Positions 1 to 6,832 of a stretch of 15,712 nt of DNA are shown piece by piece. Numbering within the stretch: the first letter of the stretch is position 1; each line of letters starts with the position of its first letter. This stretch comes from CAUSKK01 sp963532425. Its GTDB lineage: Bacteria > Pseudomonadota > Gammaproteobacteria > Cardiobacteriales > Cardiobacteriaceae. The translations under genes were made by a program, and so were the position numbers. Under the pieces are notes generated by a model. It was not told where the DNA came from. It ran no database searches and was given only the letters and a program-made list of their open reading frames with translations. The stretch is taken from positions 1-15,712 of the forward strand of contig CAUSKK010000025.1 of NCBI GenBank assembly GCA_963532425.1, written 5' to 3'.

Positions 1-718
1 AGCCAGCGCCAGACCTCTTTTTTCCAGTCCTTGAGAACGAAGCGCTTCGCCGCCGCCGGCGTTTTCATTGGGTTAGCAGCAAGCCCGAAGCGCTTCGATT
101 TCCCCCAGTGAGCCAACGGGCGAAGGAAAACGAATCGGCCCGGCGGAAAGCAGCGTTCCGGCGTTTTAGAGTGCGAGTCACCCCAAAGGGTAAAGCGCTG
201 CCCCGGCCGAAGCGCTTCAATTTCCGAACCCGTCCTGGCCCCGGCTCGGAATCTGGCGTTCCCGGCCGAAGCGCTTCCCCCGTGGGTTGATAAATAAGGA
301 ACCACTGACCCAAGCGCTTTGGTTTCCCCGATTCAGCCAGCAGACAAGGGCAAATTTGCTCCGGAAGACCGGATAGAACGAAGCGCTTCGTTCTAATTAG
401 GTGGGCCGGAGCAGGAAATAAAACCGAAGCGTTTCATGGAAGACCGGGGCCATCGGCTTTAAACCGGCGGTTGGGAACGCCGGGTCCGGCCCGCGCCAAT
501 CAGACCCGGCCCCCAAACGCCACCGGTGAAGCGCTTCGCCTTCCCCGAGTCAGTCGGCGGGCAAGGGTGGAAATGATGAGGAAGCGCTTCCCCTCTCAAG
601 CTGAAGCGCTCCCTCCGCCGCCGGCGTTTTGATTGGGTTGGCGGCGAGGCCGAAGCGCTTCGATTTCCCCGATTCAGCTAGCAAGGGTAAAACGGCGATG
701 ACTTGAGGGAAGCGCTTC
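1..718. repeat. Palindromic decamer array 1 (GAAGCGCTTC), gene-free
   Basis: This stretch holds no convincing gene. It contains nine exact copies of GAAGCGCTTC, starting at 39, 87, 209, 268, 380, 528, 581, 652 and 709. There are also degenerate copies, for example near 192, 311, 426 and 603. The DNA between them is itself partly repeated: the segment around 51-115 (GCCGCCGGCGTTTT, then GGGTT, then the decamer and GATTTCCCC) recurs around 617-680. A CCCCGATTCAG...CAAGGG motif recurs near 327, 543 and 668. Open frames here on both strands arise because the decamer has no stop codon in any frame (EAL, KRF or SA), so I do not call them genes. Function is unknown. Confidence 0.85.
374..395. repeat. 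22-bp perfect palindrome centred on a decamer
   Basis: The decamer at 380-389 is extended symmetrically on both sides (TAGAAC on the left, GTTCTA on the right), giving a perfect 22-bp inverted repeat without a spacer. It could extrude as a cruciform, form an RNA hairpin or bind a dimeric protein. No T-run follows, so it is not a classical intrinsic terminator. Confidence 0.8.
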
Positions 719-777
719 GACCCTTCCCCCCGCTGCCCCTTCCTGCCAAAATGCCGACTTTTGTCCCGGGATTGTCC

Positions 778-2007
778 ATGCCTCTGATTACCACCGTTCC
801 CGCCGCCATCGGCCTGCTCTTCGGCCTGCTCGGCCTTATCTTCGCCACCGGCGCCAGCCCCCACCCCTTCTGGCAGCGTTTCTACCGCATCGTGCCCGGT
901 CTGGTGCTCTGCTGCTTTCTCCCCGCCGGTCTCAACAGCAGCGGCCTGATTGCCCCCGGCCTCGGCGCCCAGGTCTACGCGTTCAGCGCCACCTATCTGC
1001 TGCCGGCCAGCCTCTTCCTCCTGACCCTGGTCATGGACCTGCGTGGCCTGCTGCGCCTGGGCTGGAAGGTGCTGGCCCTCTTCCTCGCCGGCAGCCTCGG
1101 CACCGTCCTCGGCGGCCTCGGCAGCTTCGCCTTTTTCCACTGGCTGGCCCCGGACTGGCTCGCCGGCGACCAGATTTGGCGCGGCCTCGGTACCCTGGCG
1201 GCCAGCTGGATTGGCGGCGCAGCCAATATGGCGGCCCTGAAGGAACTCTACGCCGTCCCCGACGAGCTCTTCGGCGCCCTGCTGCTGATTGATGCCACCC
1301 TGGCCTCGCTCTGGCTCTTCGTCATTCTGGCGCTGGTGCGCCACGCCCCCCGGGTGGACCGCTGGCTGCGCGCCGACACCCGCGCCCTCGACGCCCTCCG
1401 GGAAACCGTCGCCGCCCGGGCCAGCGCCGCCCGCATTCCGACCCTGGCCGAGCTGATGACCCTTTTCGGTCTGACCTTCGCCGTCGTCGGCCTCAGCAAC
1501 GGCCTGGGCAGCGAGCTGGCGGCCCGCTTCGCCCGCTGGGACTGGGCCCGGGAATACAGCCTGAACAGCGCCTTTTTCTGGCAGGTGCTGACGGTTACGG
1601 CGGCAGGCCTGCTGCTGTCGCTGACGCCGCTGCGCCGGCTGGAGGCGGTGGGCGCCGGCCAGTGGGGCACGCTGCTGATTTATGTGCTGGTGGCGGCCAT
1701 CGGCCTGCAAATTCGCCTCACGGGCCTGCTGGACCAGTGGCGGCTGCTGCTGGTGGCGGCCCTGTGGCTGCTGATTCACATCGCCATCGTGCTGGCCACG
1801 GCCAAGCTGCTACGGGCGCCGCTGTTTTTCCTCTGCGTCGGCTCCAACGCCAACACCGGCGGGGCCTCGTCGGCGGCCATTGTGGCGACGGCCTTTCATC
1901 CGGCTTTGGCACCGGTCGGCGTGCTGTTGGGAATCCTCGGCTACGCCCTCGGCAGTGTTGGCGGCTATTTCACCGCTGAGCTGCTGCGGGCCATGTCCGG
2001 CAACTAA
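778..2007 (+). CDS. DUF819 family multi-pass membrane protein
   Basis: A 409-residue, very hydrophobic protein with about ten predicted membrane segments, placed in the inner membrane. It matches the DUF819 (YjcL-like) family. The N-terminus carries the family-like run PLITTVPAAIGLLFGLLG followed by HPFWQRFY and a CCFLPAGLNS loop. The central motif SWIGGAANMAALKELY and the C-terminal motif GSNANTGGASSAA, followed by PVGVLLGILGYALGS, are typical of the family and resemble paired substrate-site loops of transporters. The true substrate is not known. I chose the ATG at 778 because the family N-terminus begins there. An ATG at 751 and a TTG at 703 are also in frame, the latter running through a decamer copy. 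No clear ribosome-binding site precedes any of them. Length is normal for the family. Confidence 0.85.
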   Translation: MPLITTVPAAIGLLFGLLGLIFATGASPHPFWQRFYRIVPGLVLCCFLPAGLNSSGLIAPGLGAQVYAFSATYLLPASLFLLTLVMDLRGLLRLGWKVLALFLAGSLGTVLGGLGSFAFFHWLAPDWLAGDQIWRGLGTLAASWIGGAANMAALKELYAVPDELFGALLLIDATLASLWLFVILALVRHAPRVDRWLRADTRALDALRETVAARASAARIPTLAELMTLFGLTFAVVGLSNGLGSELAARFARWDWAREYSLNSAFFWQVLTVTAAGLLLSLTPLRRLEAVGAGQWGTLLIYVLVAAIGLQIRLTGLLDQWRLLLVAALWLLIHIAIVLATAKLLRAPLFFLCVGSNANTGGASSAAIVATAFHPALAPVGVLLGILGYALGSVGGYFTAELLRAMSGN

Positions 2008-2023
2008 TCACCCCACCCCCACC

Positions 2024-2033
2024 GAAGCGCTTC
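2024..2033. repeat. Single decamer GAAGCGCTTC
   Basis: One exact copy in the 80-bp gap between the DUF819 gene and the next gene, 17 nt after the stop codon. It shows that the element also occurs singly at gene ends, as at 4150 and 13291. Confidence 0.9.
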
Positions 2034-2087
2034 GCCAGCGCCCGCCCTTTCTGCTATGGTCAGGGTTCCCCCCTTCAGGAGAACGCC

Positions 2088-2771
2088 ATGAAATCCATGA
2101 AATCAAACCGTAACCGGGTCGCCCTGGCCCTGCTGCTGCTCGCCCCGCTGGCCCTGGGCCGGCGCCATCTGCCCCGCAACGACGGCCCGCCGCCGCTGCT
2201 GCCCGGCGCCGAACAGATTAGGGTCAGCCACTGCCCGGCCGAGGGCCAAGGGGCCTGTGCCGAGGTGATACTGGGCCGGCTGCTGCTCAATGACCCGGGC
2301 CAGAGTGCCTTTGCCGACCGGCTGCTGCTCAACGATTTGGCCGCCCTCGGCGTTGCCGACTTTGAGACGGCCAGCCTCACCGCCGCCCTGGAACGGACGC
2401 CCCAGAGCCTGAACGCCCGGGTGGATTTATACGGCACGACGCCCGACTATCTGGTGCTCTGGCACCGGGGTCCAGCCGGCGAAGATTTTCAGGTGCTGCC
2501 CCGGCGCGGGCCGGCCCGGGCGCTGAGTCTGGCCGAGGTGCTGCGCCCCGACCGGGGGGAACAGTTCCGGGCCCTGCTGCAGGCCAGCGGGGTGCCCGCC
2601 GGCATTAGCCCGGCCCAGTTCAACTGGACGCCCACCCCCGGCGGTCTGCGCCTGCGCCTGCCGTCGGCGGGGCTGGATTTCACTCTGCCGACGGCCGCCC
2701 TGGCCGAGGTGCTCCGCCCGGAATTCCTCGCCCAGCTGCGCGCCTTCCGCCTGCACAAGGTGGAGAGCTAG
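2088..2771 (+). CDS. Exported protein of unknown function, weakly DUF3298-like
   Basis: A 227-residue protein. The start is well supported: AGGAGA at 2077-2082 lies 5 nt before the ATG. The N-terminus (MKSMKSNRNR, then a run of Ala and Leu to about residue 24) looks like a signal peptide or membrane anchor, so the rest is probably periplasmic. There is no lipobox. The C-terminal third has the pattern FNWTPTPGGLRLRLPS then DFTLPTAALAEVLRPEF. This recalls the end of the DUF3298/RsiV-type domain, where a GL-x-L-x-F strand is followed by a [FI]-x-[IL]-P strand and a LRPE helix. That resemblance is weak and comes from memory. The antitoxin gene begins 2 nt after the stop, so the two are probably co-transcribed. 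The reading frame is intact and its codon use is like that of the neighbours. Confidence 0.7.
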   Translation: MKSMKSNRNRVALALLLLAPLALGRRHLPRNDGPPPLLPGAEQIRVSHCPAEGQGACAEVILGRLLLNDPGQSAFADRLLLNDLAALGVADFETASLTAALERTPQSLNARVDLYGTTPDYLVLWHRGPAGEDFQVLPRRGPARALSLAEVLRPDRGEQFRALLQASGVPAGISPAQFNWTPTPGGLRLRLPSAGLDFTLPTAALAEVLRPEFLAQLRAFRLHKVES

Positions 2772-2773
2772 CC

Positions 2774-3034
2774 GTGGCCATCACCATCAGCCCGCAGCAG
2801 CTGCACCAGAACCCCGACCAGATGCTGGCGCTGGCCCGCCGGGAACCGGTTTTTATCAGCGCCGACGGTGAAATCATTGCCGTGCTGTCCAGCTATCGGC
2901 ATTGGGTGGACGAGCGTAGTCCGGTGGAAGTGTTCAGCAGCGGCCACCCGGCCGGTGATATTGACGATTCCGTTGACCGGGATTTGGCGGCCATCCGCGC
3001 CGGTAGTGGCGCGCCCCGGCCTTGGGAGGATTAA
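2774..3034 (+). CDS. Phd/YefM-type antitoxin of a type II toxin-antitoxin pair
   Basis: An 86-residue protein starting at GTG, with GGAG at 2762-2765 inside the end of the upstream gene. Residues 1-45 match the Phd/YefM DNA-binding fold: an ISPQQLHQNPDQMLALA helix region, then REPVFISADGEIIAVLSSYRHW, the strand-turn-strand with the usual VAVL/SY motif. The acidic tail ending in RDLAAIRAG and PWED fits the toxin-binding end of such antitoxins. In this family the N-terminus binds the operon operator and the C-terminus wraps the toxin. The toxin that should follow is broken (3031-3227), so this is probably an orphan antitoxin. It may still repress its promoter or neutralise a related PIN toxin elsewhere. 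Confidence 0.8.
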   Translation: MAITISPQQLHQNPDQMLALARREPVFISADGEIIAVLSSYRHWVDERSPVEVFSSGHPAGDIDDSVDRDLAAIRAGSGAPRPWED

Positions 3035-3227
3035 GGTATCTACTGGATACCAACATCATTACGAGGTCGCCGCCCAGCTGAGCGCCCGTTTTCATGTGCC
3101 CGACCGGAGCCCTATCAATGATGCCTATATCGCTGCCATTGCCCAGCGCTACGGTTGCCAGCTGGTTACCCGTAACGTTCGAGATTTTGAGCGGTTGGCG
3201 CTGCCCCTAATTAATCCCTTCGCCTAA
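3031..3227 (+). pseudogene. VapC-type PIN-domain toxin, internally deleted and frameshifted
   Basis: Directly after the antitoxin, the frame beginning TTA AGG TAT at 3031 reads LRYLLDTNII, the standard VapC N-terminus with the first catalytic Asp, but it stops after a few codons. No ATG is present where the start should be. From about 3062 a different frame reads RSPINDAYIAAIAQRYG, then LVTRNVRDFERL and LINPF, which is the standard C-terminal part of a VapC protein with the last acidic residues. Roughly 60-70 middle residues of the usual ~130 are missing and the two ends lie in different frames. No functional RNase can be made from it. It is best read as a decayed partner of the antitoxin at 2774-3034. 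Confidence 0.8.
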
Positions 3228-3268
3228 AAGCGCAAAAACGGTGCCGGGGCCGGGGCTAGACTGGCCCC

Positions 3269-3492
3269 ATGAATCACACTGACCGCTACGAAAGCCGCTT
3301 CCGGGCGGTGCTGGAGGCCCTTTGCAGCCCCGATGCTGTCCCGCTCGACCTCCACCGGCTGGCCGACCGAGCCGCCCGTCCCCCTACCACTGGCACCGGC
3401 TCTACCATCAATTCATGGGCGAGAGCATGGCCGCCACCCGCCGCCGCCGCAGCGGCACCTCGGCCACCCTGGGCCTGCATTACCAATGGTGA
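3269..3492 (+). pseudogene. AraC-family regulator remnant, frameshifted and truncated
   Basis: The ATG at 3269 opens MNHTDRYESRFRAVLEAL and then LDLHRLADRAAR, the first helix-turn-helix half of an AraC/XylS DNA-binding domain. At a run of five C (3380-3384) the frame is lost. Adding one base there restores R-S-P-YHWHRLYHQFMGES, the second part of the motif, which continues in the other frame through MAATRRRR to a TGA at 3490-3492. The second HTH and the effector (GyrI-like) domain expected downstream are absent, so this is a remnant of about 74 codons. A sequencing error could explain the C-run shift but not the missing C-terminus. Its end overlaps the start of the next gene by 7 nt. Confidence 0.75.
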
Positions 3493-4148
3493 AACGCTGG
3501 CTGCTGCCGCTGCTGCTGCTTGGCTGTGGCGGTTCCTCTGGCACCGGCGCCCTAAGCGCCCACATCAGCGCCGGCCCCGGCTGGCTGCACCCCTACCCGC
3601 TGTTCCTCGGTCTACACAAACCGAACGGCCCGCAGCTGGCTCTGTGGCTGGAGGACGAGAACGGGCGCCTGCTCCAACCGCTGTTCGCCACCCGCAGCTT
3701 CGCCCGCCAGCGCTGGTGGGGCGCGCCAGCCCGTGGGCGGCCCGAGGCTCTGCCGCACTTCGCTTCCCGAGTAACGCTGCCCCTGCCGGACGCCTACAGC
3801 GGCGCCACGCCGCACGGTGATTTTTCCGTTAATTTTGACCCGCCGCCGGGCCGACGCCGCTTCGTGCTGAAGGTCGAGGTGAACCATTCCCTGGACTGGA
3901 ACGCCGCCTACCCGGAGAACGCCCGCCCCGGCACGAGCCATTACAGCGGTGGCTCCGGCGGCAGCGGCCAGCCGGCCCTGGTTTACGCCCTGAGCGTCGA
4001 TTTGGACCGACTCCCGGCGGGCCCGGCCACCCTGCTCGGCGCCAGCGCCCCCGCCGGCGGCAGCGGCGCCCTTAATCCCGATTTAGGCGGTATCGACAGC
4101 GCCCGCCGGATTCTTGGGCAGCTGACGGTGGCATGGGCGGCGCCCTAG
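3486..4148 (+). CDS. Predicted lipoprotein, DUF2271-like periplasmic protein
   Basis: A 220-residue protein. The start ATG at 3486 gives a classic lipoprotein signal (MVKRWLLPLLLLGCGG) with lipobox Cys at residue 14, so the mature protein should be membrane-anchored in the envelope. The body reads PQLALWLEDENGRLLQPLF, then RPEALPHFA, DAYSGATPHG, FVLKVEVNHSLDWN, SGSGQ-type glycine-rich loops with QPALVYALSVDL, and finally ALNPDLGGIDSARRIL. These resemble a family of secreted beta-rich proteins annotated around DUF2271, recalled from memory. Biochemical role is unknown. The ATG overlaps the end of the AraC remnant, so the gene may have been translationally linked to the intact regulator or an upstream part was deleted. 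A decamer copy follows 1 nt after the stop. Confidence 0.7.
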   Translation: MVKRWLLPLLLLGCGGSSGTGALSAHISAGPGWLHPYPLFLGLHKPNGPQLALWLEDENGRLLQPLFATRSFARQRWWGAPARGRPEALPHFASRVTLPLPDAYSGATPHGDFSVNFDPPPGRRRFVLKVEVNHSLDWNAAYPENARPGTSHYSGGSGGSGQPALVYALSVDLDRLPAGPATLLGASAPAGGSGALNPDLGGIDSARRILGQLTVAWAAP

Positions 4149-4149
4149 C

Positions 4150-5888
4150 GAAGCGCTTCCCGCCGCCCGGCGCCGAAATCCCGGCCCGTTCCGGGAGAGC
4201 GCTTCATTCCGGCGGCCGGCCCCAAGCGGCCGGGCCCAGCTGTCCAAAACCAAGAGCAGAAAACGCCCCGTTCCGCCGTTGCCGCCCGGAAGCGCTCTGA
4301 TTGGCTTCTGTCCCAGCCGGCCGGGCCGGGCTAGCGGCCCAGCACCGAAGCGCTTCGTTCCGAATCTCCGTCGGGAAGCGCTTCCTTTGGCTAGGCCTGA
4401 ACAAGGCAGCGAGGGCCCGGCGCTGGGCAACCGGCCGCAGCGCTTCCTTAATATTTGTCCCGCCGGTTCAAGCGCTTTCCCCCAGAAAGGCAGATGGTTT
4501 CTGGCCTAACAGAGCGAAGCGCTTCCCTTCGGAAGGCCGGCTAAACCGAAGCGCTTCGTTGATTCGGCTTCGGCCACGCAGCCCCCCCTAAAGAAGGAGC
4601 GCTTCATTCAATGGGCCCGGAACGAAGCGCTTCGTTCCAAGCGCCGGTTTTAATCAGCGCCGCTGCCGGCCCGTCGGGGCTGAAGCGCTTCCCTCCGGAA
4701 GGCTGATTTCTTCTTGCTCGTTTTTCCGGCTTTGTTGGGGGAAGCGCTTCGTTCTGAATCTCCGCCGGGAAGCGTTTTGGCTGTCTTTGACTTAAACCAC
4801 CGAAGCGCTTCGATTTGCTGGGTCGGGGAAAAGGAAGCGCTTCATTCCAACGTTGCTTTCTATCATCACCGACCCCGGCCCGTTCAGGGCGAAGCGCTTC
4901 GGACTGGAAAGATTGGGAAAAGGGGGAGCGCTTCGACTTTAGAAGGCACTAGAGCCGTTCTCTTGGGAGCCAATGGGGAAGCGCTTCACTCTTTGCGCTA
5001 TCACTGGCGCCGGCTCGTTCAGGAGGGAAGCGCTTCGGTCGGGCCGAGCCGATTCTAGTGCGTTAGGGATTAGTTGGCCCCGGCCCGGAGTAAAGCGCTT
5101 TCGTCGGGCTGGGCCGGTGGAAGGAAGCGCTTCGGTCTGAAAGGCGGATTTGGTTTTTCTGGCTTGTCGGGGGAAGCGCTTCGCTGGCAACGAGTACGCC
5201 CACGCGGCCCGCTGCAATGAGGCGAAGCGCTTCGGTTGGTCTACGAAGAAAACCCTTCGGCCGAGGAACCCCGGCCCAGGGAAGCGCTTCGCTCTAGGAA
5301 AACTGGAAAAAGGGGGAGCGCTTCGGCCCGCCGAATGCCGGCGGCGGTGGCGTTCCAATTCGTTGGCTCCGCACCCGATAGGGAAGCGCTTCCTTTTGTC
5401 CGAGCCAGTGGAACGAAGCGCTTCGGCCCCGGGGATCAATGGGCTGGAGCGAATCCTAAGTTCAGGGTGAACAGGAGGAAGCGCTTCCCTCCAATGGCTG
5501 CTTTTAATCATCGTTGGCGCCGGCTCGTTTGGGGTAAAGCGCTTCGTTAGCATCGGCCCCAGCTAGCGACGCTTTAACAGCCTGCCCCTAAGGGGAAGCG
5601 CTTCGTTGAAAACGACCTTCGCGGCTTTGATAGGGGGGCGTAAAAAGGGGAGCGCTTCGCCGGAAATCCAACTGCGGGAAGGAAGCGCTTCACTCTTTGT
5701 TATCACCGGCGCCGGCCCGTTTAGGCCGAAGCGCTTCCCTCCGGAAGGCTGATTTCTTTTTTCTTGTTTTTCTGGTGGGGTTGGGGGCAGTGCTTCGCTG
5801 CTAATGATTAGGGCCCCCGGCAGAGCGAAGCGCTTCGGTTGGCAGGGAAAGAACGGAATGGGGGTCGGGTTTCTGAACGAAGCGCTTC
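4150..5888. repeat. Palindromic decamer array 2: 25 exact GAAGCGCTTC copies, gene-free
   Basis: A 1.74-kb stretch without a credible gene. Exact decamers start at 4150, 4347, 4375, 4516, 4548, 4624, 4682, 4741, 4802, 4834, 4891, 4978, 5027, 5124, 5173, 5224, 5281, 5383, 5415, 5478, 5595, 5682, 5728, 5827 and 5879. Near copies include GGAGCGCTTC at 4596, 4925, 5315 and 5649, AAAGCGCTTC at 5536, and others at 4196, 4289, 4437, 4469, 4769, 5092 and 5787. Between 4516 and 5888 neighbouring sites are mostly 28-38 or 46-76 bp apart. The spacers come from a small set of related modules that recur out of order. Open frames across the block (up to about 200 codons on the minus strand) consist of repeated KRF, EAL and SAS peptides and are artefacts. 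Function is unknown. Confidence 0.9.
4619..4638. repeat. 20-bp perfect palindrome centred on a decamer
   Basis: The decamer at 4624-4633 is flanked by GGAAC on the left and GTTCC on the right, giving a perfect spacerless 20-bp palindrome. It parallels the 22-bp palindrome at 374-395, so at least two array members have symmetric flanks well beyond the core. Confidence 0.8.
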
Positions 5889-5918
5889 GGTTTTATGGGC
5901 GGTCGGCGCGGCCGTCAT

Positions 5919-5942
5919 AAAAAACCCCGGCGCGGGCCGGGG
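5919..5942 (-). terminator. Intrinsic terminator of the dapA-xth operon
   Basis: Read on the minus strand, CCCCGGC and GCCGGGG (5942-5936 and 5931-5925) form a 7-bp GC stem with a 4-nt loop, followed at once by six T (5924-5919). It lies about 130 nt downstream of the xth stop codon and separates the operon from array 2. No other terminator-like structure lies between it and the operon. Confidence 0.8.
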
Positions 5943-6003
5943 TGGGTTTCGTTATCAGGGTCGGCGCGGGCCGGGGTTGATTTTGTCAGCGGTGCAGGAG
6001 TGG

Positions 6004-6026
6004 GGGCCGCCGGCTCTGGGCGGCCC
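6004..6026. other. GC-rich hairpin downstream of xth
   Basis: GGGCCGCC (6004-6011) and GGCGGCCC (6019-6026) form an 8-bp inverted repeat with a 7-nt loop. There is no T-run on either side. It lies in the 3' untranslated part of the operon transcript, between xth and the terminator, where it could stabilise the mRNA 3' end. That role is inferred. Confidence 0.5.
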
Positions 6027-6070
6027 GCCCCCTGACGCGGCCGGCCGGGGCTTATCCCGGTGCAGTCCGC

Positions 6071-6832
6071 CTAGAAGTCGTCATATTCGATGACCACCGG
6101 GGCGTGGTCGGAGAAGCGCTCGTCCCGGTAGATGTAGGCCCGGCGCACCCGGGGCGCCAGCGCCGCGCTAATCATCTGGTAGTCGATGCGCCAGCCCACA
6201 TTATTGGCCCGGGCCCGGCCGCGATTGCTCCACCAGGAATATTCGTGTTCGCCGTCATTGACCAGACGGAAGCCGTCCCGGTAGGCGCCGCCGAAGAGCT
6301 GGTCCAGCCAGCGCCGTTCCTGGGGCAGAAAGCCGCTGTTCTTCAGATTGCCCTTCCAGTTGCGCAGGTCGCGTTCGGTGTGGGCGATGTTGAAATCGCC
6401 GGCGATGATGAGGTTTTCCGCCCGGCGCTCGTGCAGAAAGCCGGCGAAGCGGCCGAGGAAATCCTCCTTCACCGCCTGGCGCTCCGGGCCGCTGGAGCCG
6501 GAATGGATGTAGAGGCTGATGATGCTGTAGCCGTCGTAGCGGGCCTCCAGATAGCGGCCCTCGGCGTCGATGTCGGCCCAGCCGATGCCGGCCCGGACTT
6601 CGCGCGGCTCCCGGCGCAGATAGAGGGCGACGCCGCTGTAGCCGGGCCGCTGGGCGCTGTGGTAGTAGTTGAAGGCCAGGGGCCGGTAGAGGGGCGCCGT
6701 CAGCTGCTCGGGCTGGGCCTTGGTTTCCTGAATGCAGACGGCGTCGGGATTTTCCCGGGCGAGCCAGTCGAAAAAGCCCTTCTGGCCGGCGGAGCGAATG
6801 CCGTTGGCGTTGAAGCTGATGACCTTAAACAT
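6071..6832 (-). CDS. xth: Exodeoxyribonuclease III (AP endonuclease family)
   Basis: A 253-residue cytoplasmic DNA-repair enzyme of the exonuclease III / AP endonuclease family. These Mg-dependent enzymes cut at abasic sites and degrade duplex DNA from the 3' end. Visible motifs in order: FNANGIRS (Asn8, Asn10), IQETKAQ (Glu36, metal ligand), SLYIHSG (Tyr108), IAGDFNIAHTERD (Asp146, Asn148), the loop WWSNRGRARANNVGWRIDYQM (Asp217), and SDHAP (Asp242, catalytic His243). All key residues are present and the length is near the usual 250-270. I chose the ATG at 6832 because it gives the standard N-terminus; an upstream extension in frame is only an overlap with the previous gene. That ATG overlaps the end of the GATase gene by 8 nt, which suggests translational coupling as the last gene of the operon. 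Confidence 0.95.
   Translation of the reverse strand: MFKVISFNANGIRSAGQKGFFDWLARENPDAVCIQETKAQPEQLTAPLYRPLAFNYYHSAQRPGYSGVALYLRREPREVRAGIGWADIDAEGRYLEARYDGYSIISLYIHSGSSGPERQAVKEDFLGRFAGFLHERRAENLIIAGDFNIAHTERDLRNWKGNLKNSGFLPQERRWLDQLFGGAYRDGFRLVNDGEHEYSWWSNRGRARANNVGWRIDYQMISAALAPRVRRAYIYRDERFSDHAPVVIEYDDF

Noticed and set aside
65..313. Open frames in the first decamer block on both strands
   Set aside because: They run through decamers and repeated spacers with no start signals, so they are by-products of low stop density in GC-rich repeats.
550..1779. A 409-codon minus-strand frame, Gln/Gly-rich
   Set aside because: It is antisense to the well-supported DUF819 gene, and its odd composition mirrors the codons of that membrane protein.
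4939..5553. A 204-codon open frame on the minus strand across array 2, and similar frames of 76-115 codons on both strands
   Set aside because: The products are strings of KRF, EAL and SAS produced by the decamer, which has no stop in any frame. There is no ribosome-binding site or family similarity.
4150..5888. CRISPR array
   Set aside because: The repeat is only 10 bp, spacers are of unequal length and related to each other, and there are no cas genes in the window.
1..5888. Decamer as a DNA uptake sequence
   Set aside because: Known uptake sequences (Neisseria GCCGTCTGAA, Haemophilus AAGTGCGGT) are not palindromic and are not packed in gene-free blocks. I cannot exclude a role in uptake, but nothing here supports it.
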